In this document: positions 6,080-6,888 of the stretch, in pieces
Numbering within the stretch: the first letter of the stretch is position 1
How the letters are laid out: every line of letters begins with the position of its first letter
Source of the DNA: a bacterium
GTDB lineage: Bacteria > Chloroflexota > Dormibacteria > UBA8260 > Bog-877
Assembly (NCBI GenBank): GCA_021802115.1
Contig: JAKABA010000211.1
Span: forward strand, 1 to 6,888
Direction: 5' to 3'
Length of the DNA: 6,888 nucleotides
Program-made: the position numbers and the translations under genes
Notes under the pieces: model-generated
What the model was told of the DNA's origin: nothing
The model's database searches: none
What the model saw: the letters and a program-made list of their open reading frames with translations, nothing else

Positions 6080-6888
6080 GTGACCTACGCCGACACCTAC
6101 TCCCAGCCGGAAGCCCCCGATCCGGTCCTCTCCGACGAACGGGTGCTGGAACTGGCCCGGGCACATGTGCCCGGGATCAACCGGGTGACGGCGGTGGATG
6201 AGAGCGGTGGCGAGGCGCGCGCCTACATCTGCGACCAGACCGTGGTGGTCAAGACCCAGCGGCCTCCGCGGCTGCGCCCCCGGACCAGCCTGCGCAAGGA
6301 AGCCTTCATCCTGGAATACCTGCGGTCGGCGGCAGCCCTCCCGTTGCCTGAGCCTCTGGGCTACGGCCAGGAGGAGGATGTCGAGTACCTGGTGATGACC
6401 AGGATTCCCGGCCTCCCACTGGAGCAGGTGGAGCTGCCGGCCGGCGATCGGATCGCGGTCCTGGAGGAGCTGGGCTCTACTCTGAGGAGGATCCATGAGG
6501 TCGACCAGCAACCGCTGTGGGCCTCGGAGCTGGTGCCGGGAGACACCGATGGTCAGGACCTGCGCCGCCGGGTGTCGGCCGGATTCCAGGCGTCTCTGGC
6601 CATCCTCGAAGCCGACCCGAAGTGGCCGCGGAACCTCGGCCTGAGAGAGGCGGCGGAGTCGTGCATGCGATCCCTGCCGAATCAGATGAGCCCGGTCACG
6701 CTGCACTCGAACCCGGGCCCGGAACACTGTTTCGTCGAACCCGCGGACAACCGCTTCAGCGGCCTGATCGACTTCGGCGACGCTTACCGGTCCCACCCCG
6801 CCCTGGACGTCCGGTCCTGGTTCTCGCTGGAGGACAGCCGGCACATGCTGGAGGGCTACCGAGCCCTGGGGCCACTGCCGGACGACTT
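6080..6888 (+). CDS. APH-fold phosphotransferase-like protein with atypical catalytic loop, 5' part
   Basis: The first 269 codons of a protein with the aminoglycoside/choline kinase (APH) fold are present; the end lies past the right edge. Kinase-fold landmarks are VVVK with Lys58 (ATP phosphate anchor), the helix-C type Glu74 in RKEAFILEYL, a hinge-like EYLVMTRIPG (102-111), and LIDFGDA (229-235) with the metal-binding Asp231. The catalytic loop departs from the family: where APH enzymes have HGDxxxxN, this protein has H209-S-N211-PGPE-H216. The catalytic Asp is thus Asn and the metal-ligand Asn is His. His at the second position occurs in some APH-like proteins; loss of the Asp would be expected to cripple phosphotransfer. 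It may be a pseudokinase, a subfamily with different chemistry, or an enzyme using another residue. The GTG start has GAGGG 8 bases upstream. It lies 54 bases after the exporter stop and may be co-transcribed. Neither a substrate nor a resistance role can be claimed. Confidence 0.85.
   Translation, partial: MTYADTYSQPEAPDPVLSDERVLELARAHVPGINRVTAVDESGGEARAYICDQTVVVKTQRPPRLRPRTSLRKEAFILEYLRSAAALPLPEPLGYGQEEDVEYLVMTRIPGLPLEQVELPAGDRIAVLEELGSTLRRIHEVDQQPLWASELVPGDTDGQDLRRRVSAGFQASLAILEADPKWPRNLGLREAAESCMRSLPNQMSPVTLHSNPGPEHCFVEPADNRFSGLIDFGDAYRSHPALDVRSWFSLEDSRHMLEGYRALGPLPDD

Noticed and set aside
5678..6844. Minus-strand frame of 388 codons
   Set aside because: It is antisense to the end of ABC subunit B and to the APH-like gene, both supported by motifs and start signals. 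It has no domain of its own.
6080..6888. Calling the APH-like protein an aminoglycoside-resistance enzyme
   Set aside because: The fold is shared by many kinases with unrelated substrates, and the catalytic Asp is missing. A resistance role has no support.

Overview
The window is very GC-rich (roughly 70 % by eye) and compact. All four plus-strand genes start with GTG, two gene pairs are joined by 4-base stop/start overlaps, and one gene looks leaderless. This fits a high-GC Gram-positive or related soil lineage such as Actinomycetota, Dormibacterota or Chloroflexota. The phylum is an inference from style; nothing here (rRNA, marker phylogeny) fixes it.

Layout. Positions 1-1291 (minus strand) hold a housekeeping pair: prmC, the methyltransferase of the release-factor GGQ motif, then the 5' part of a TsaC/Sua5-type threonylcarbamoyl-AMP synthase that runs off the left edge. 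They overlap by ATGA and are surely co-transcribed. No prfA lies next to prmC. Positions 1292-1758 form a divergent intergenic region with no gene I can support. It holds a good sigma70-type promoter (TTGACC, 17-base spacer, TATTCT) firing rightward, plus two dyads of unknown role. Positions 1759-2133 (plus) encode a 124-residue protein with a charged N-terminal part and two membrane helices, apparently from a leaderless mRNA. Positions 2134-2309 are a spacer with a perfect 12-base palindrome and short inverted repeats.

Positions 2310-6025 (plus) carry two overlapping ABC exporter half-transporters. The first has a degenerate ATPase site (Asp at the catalytic Glu position, Gln at the H-loop His) but an intact signature motif. 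The second has intact catalytic residues but an altered signature (LSAGE). Together they make the classic asymmetric heterodimer with one consensus and one degenerate ATP site. The substrate cannot be read from the sequence. Positions 6080-6888 (plus) hold the start of an APH-fold small-molecule kinase-like protein, cut by the right edge, whose catalytic loop reads HSN where the family has HGD.

Working together: prmC and tsaC both support translation fidelity (peptide release and tRNA t6A37). The two ABC genes form one transporter. The small membrane protein and the APH-like protein are neighbours in the same orientation, but no functional link is shown. I see no mobile element, CRISPR array, tRNA or rRNA. 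The most notable points are the divergent APH catalytic loop, the complementary degeneracy of the two ABC halves, the leaderless promoter, and the inverted repeats upstream of the exporter genes.
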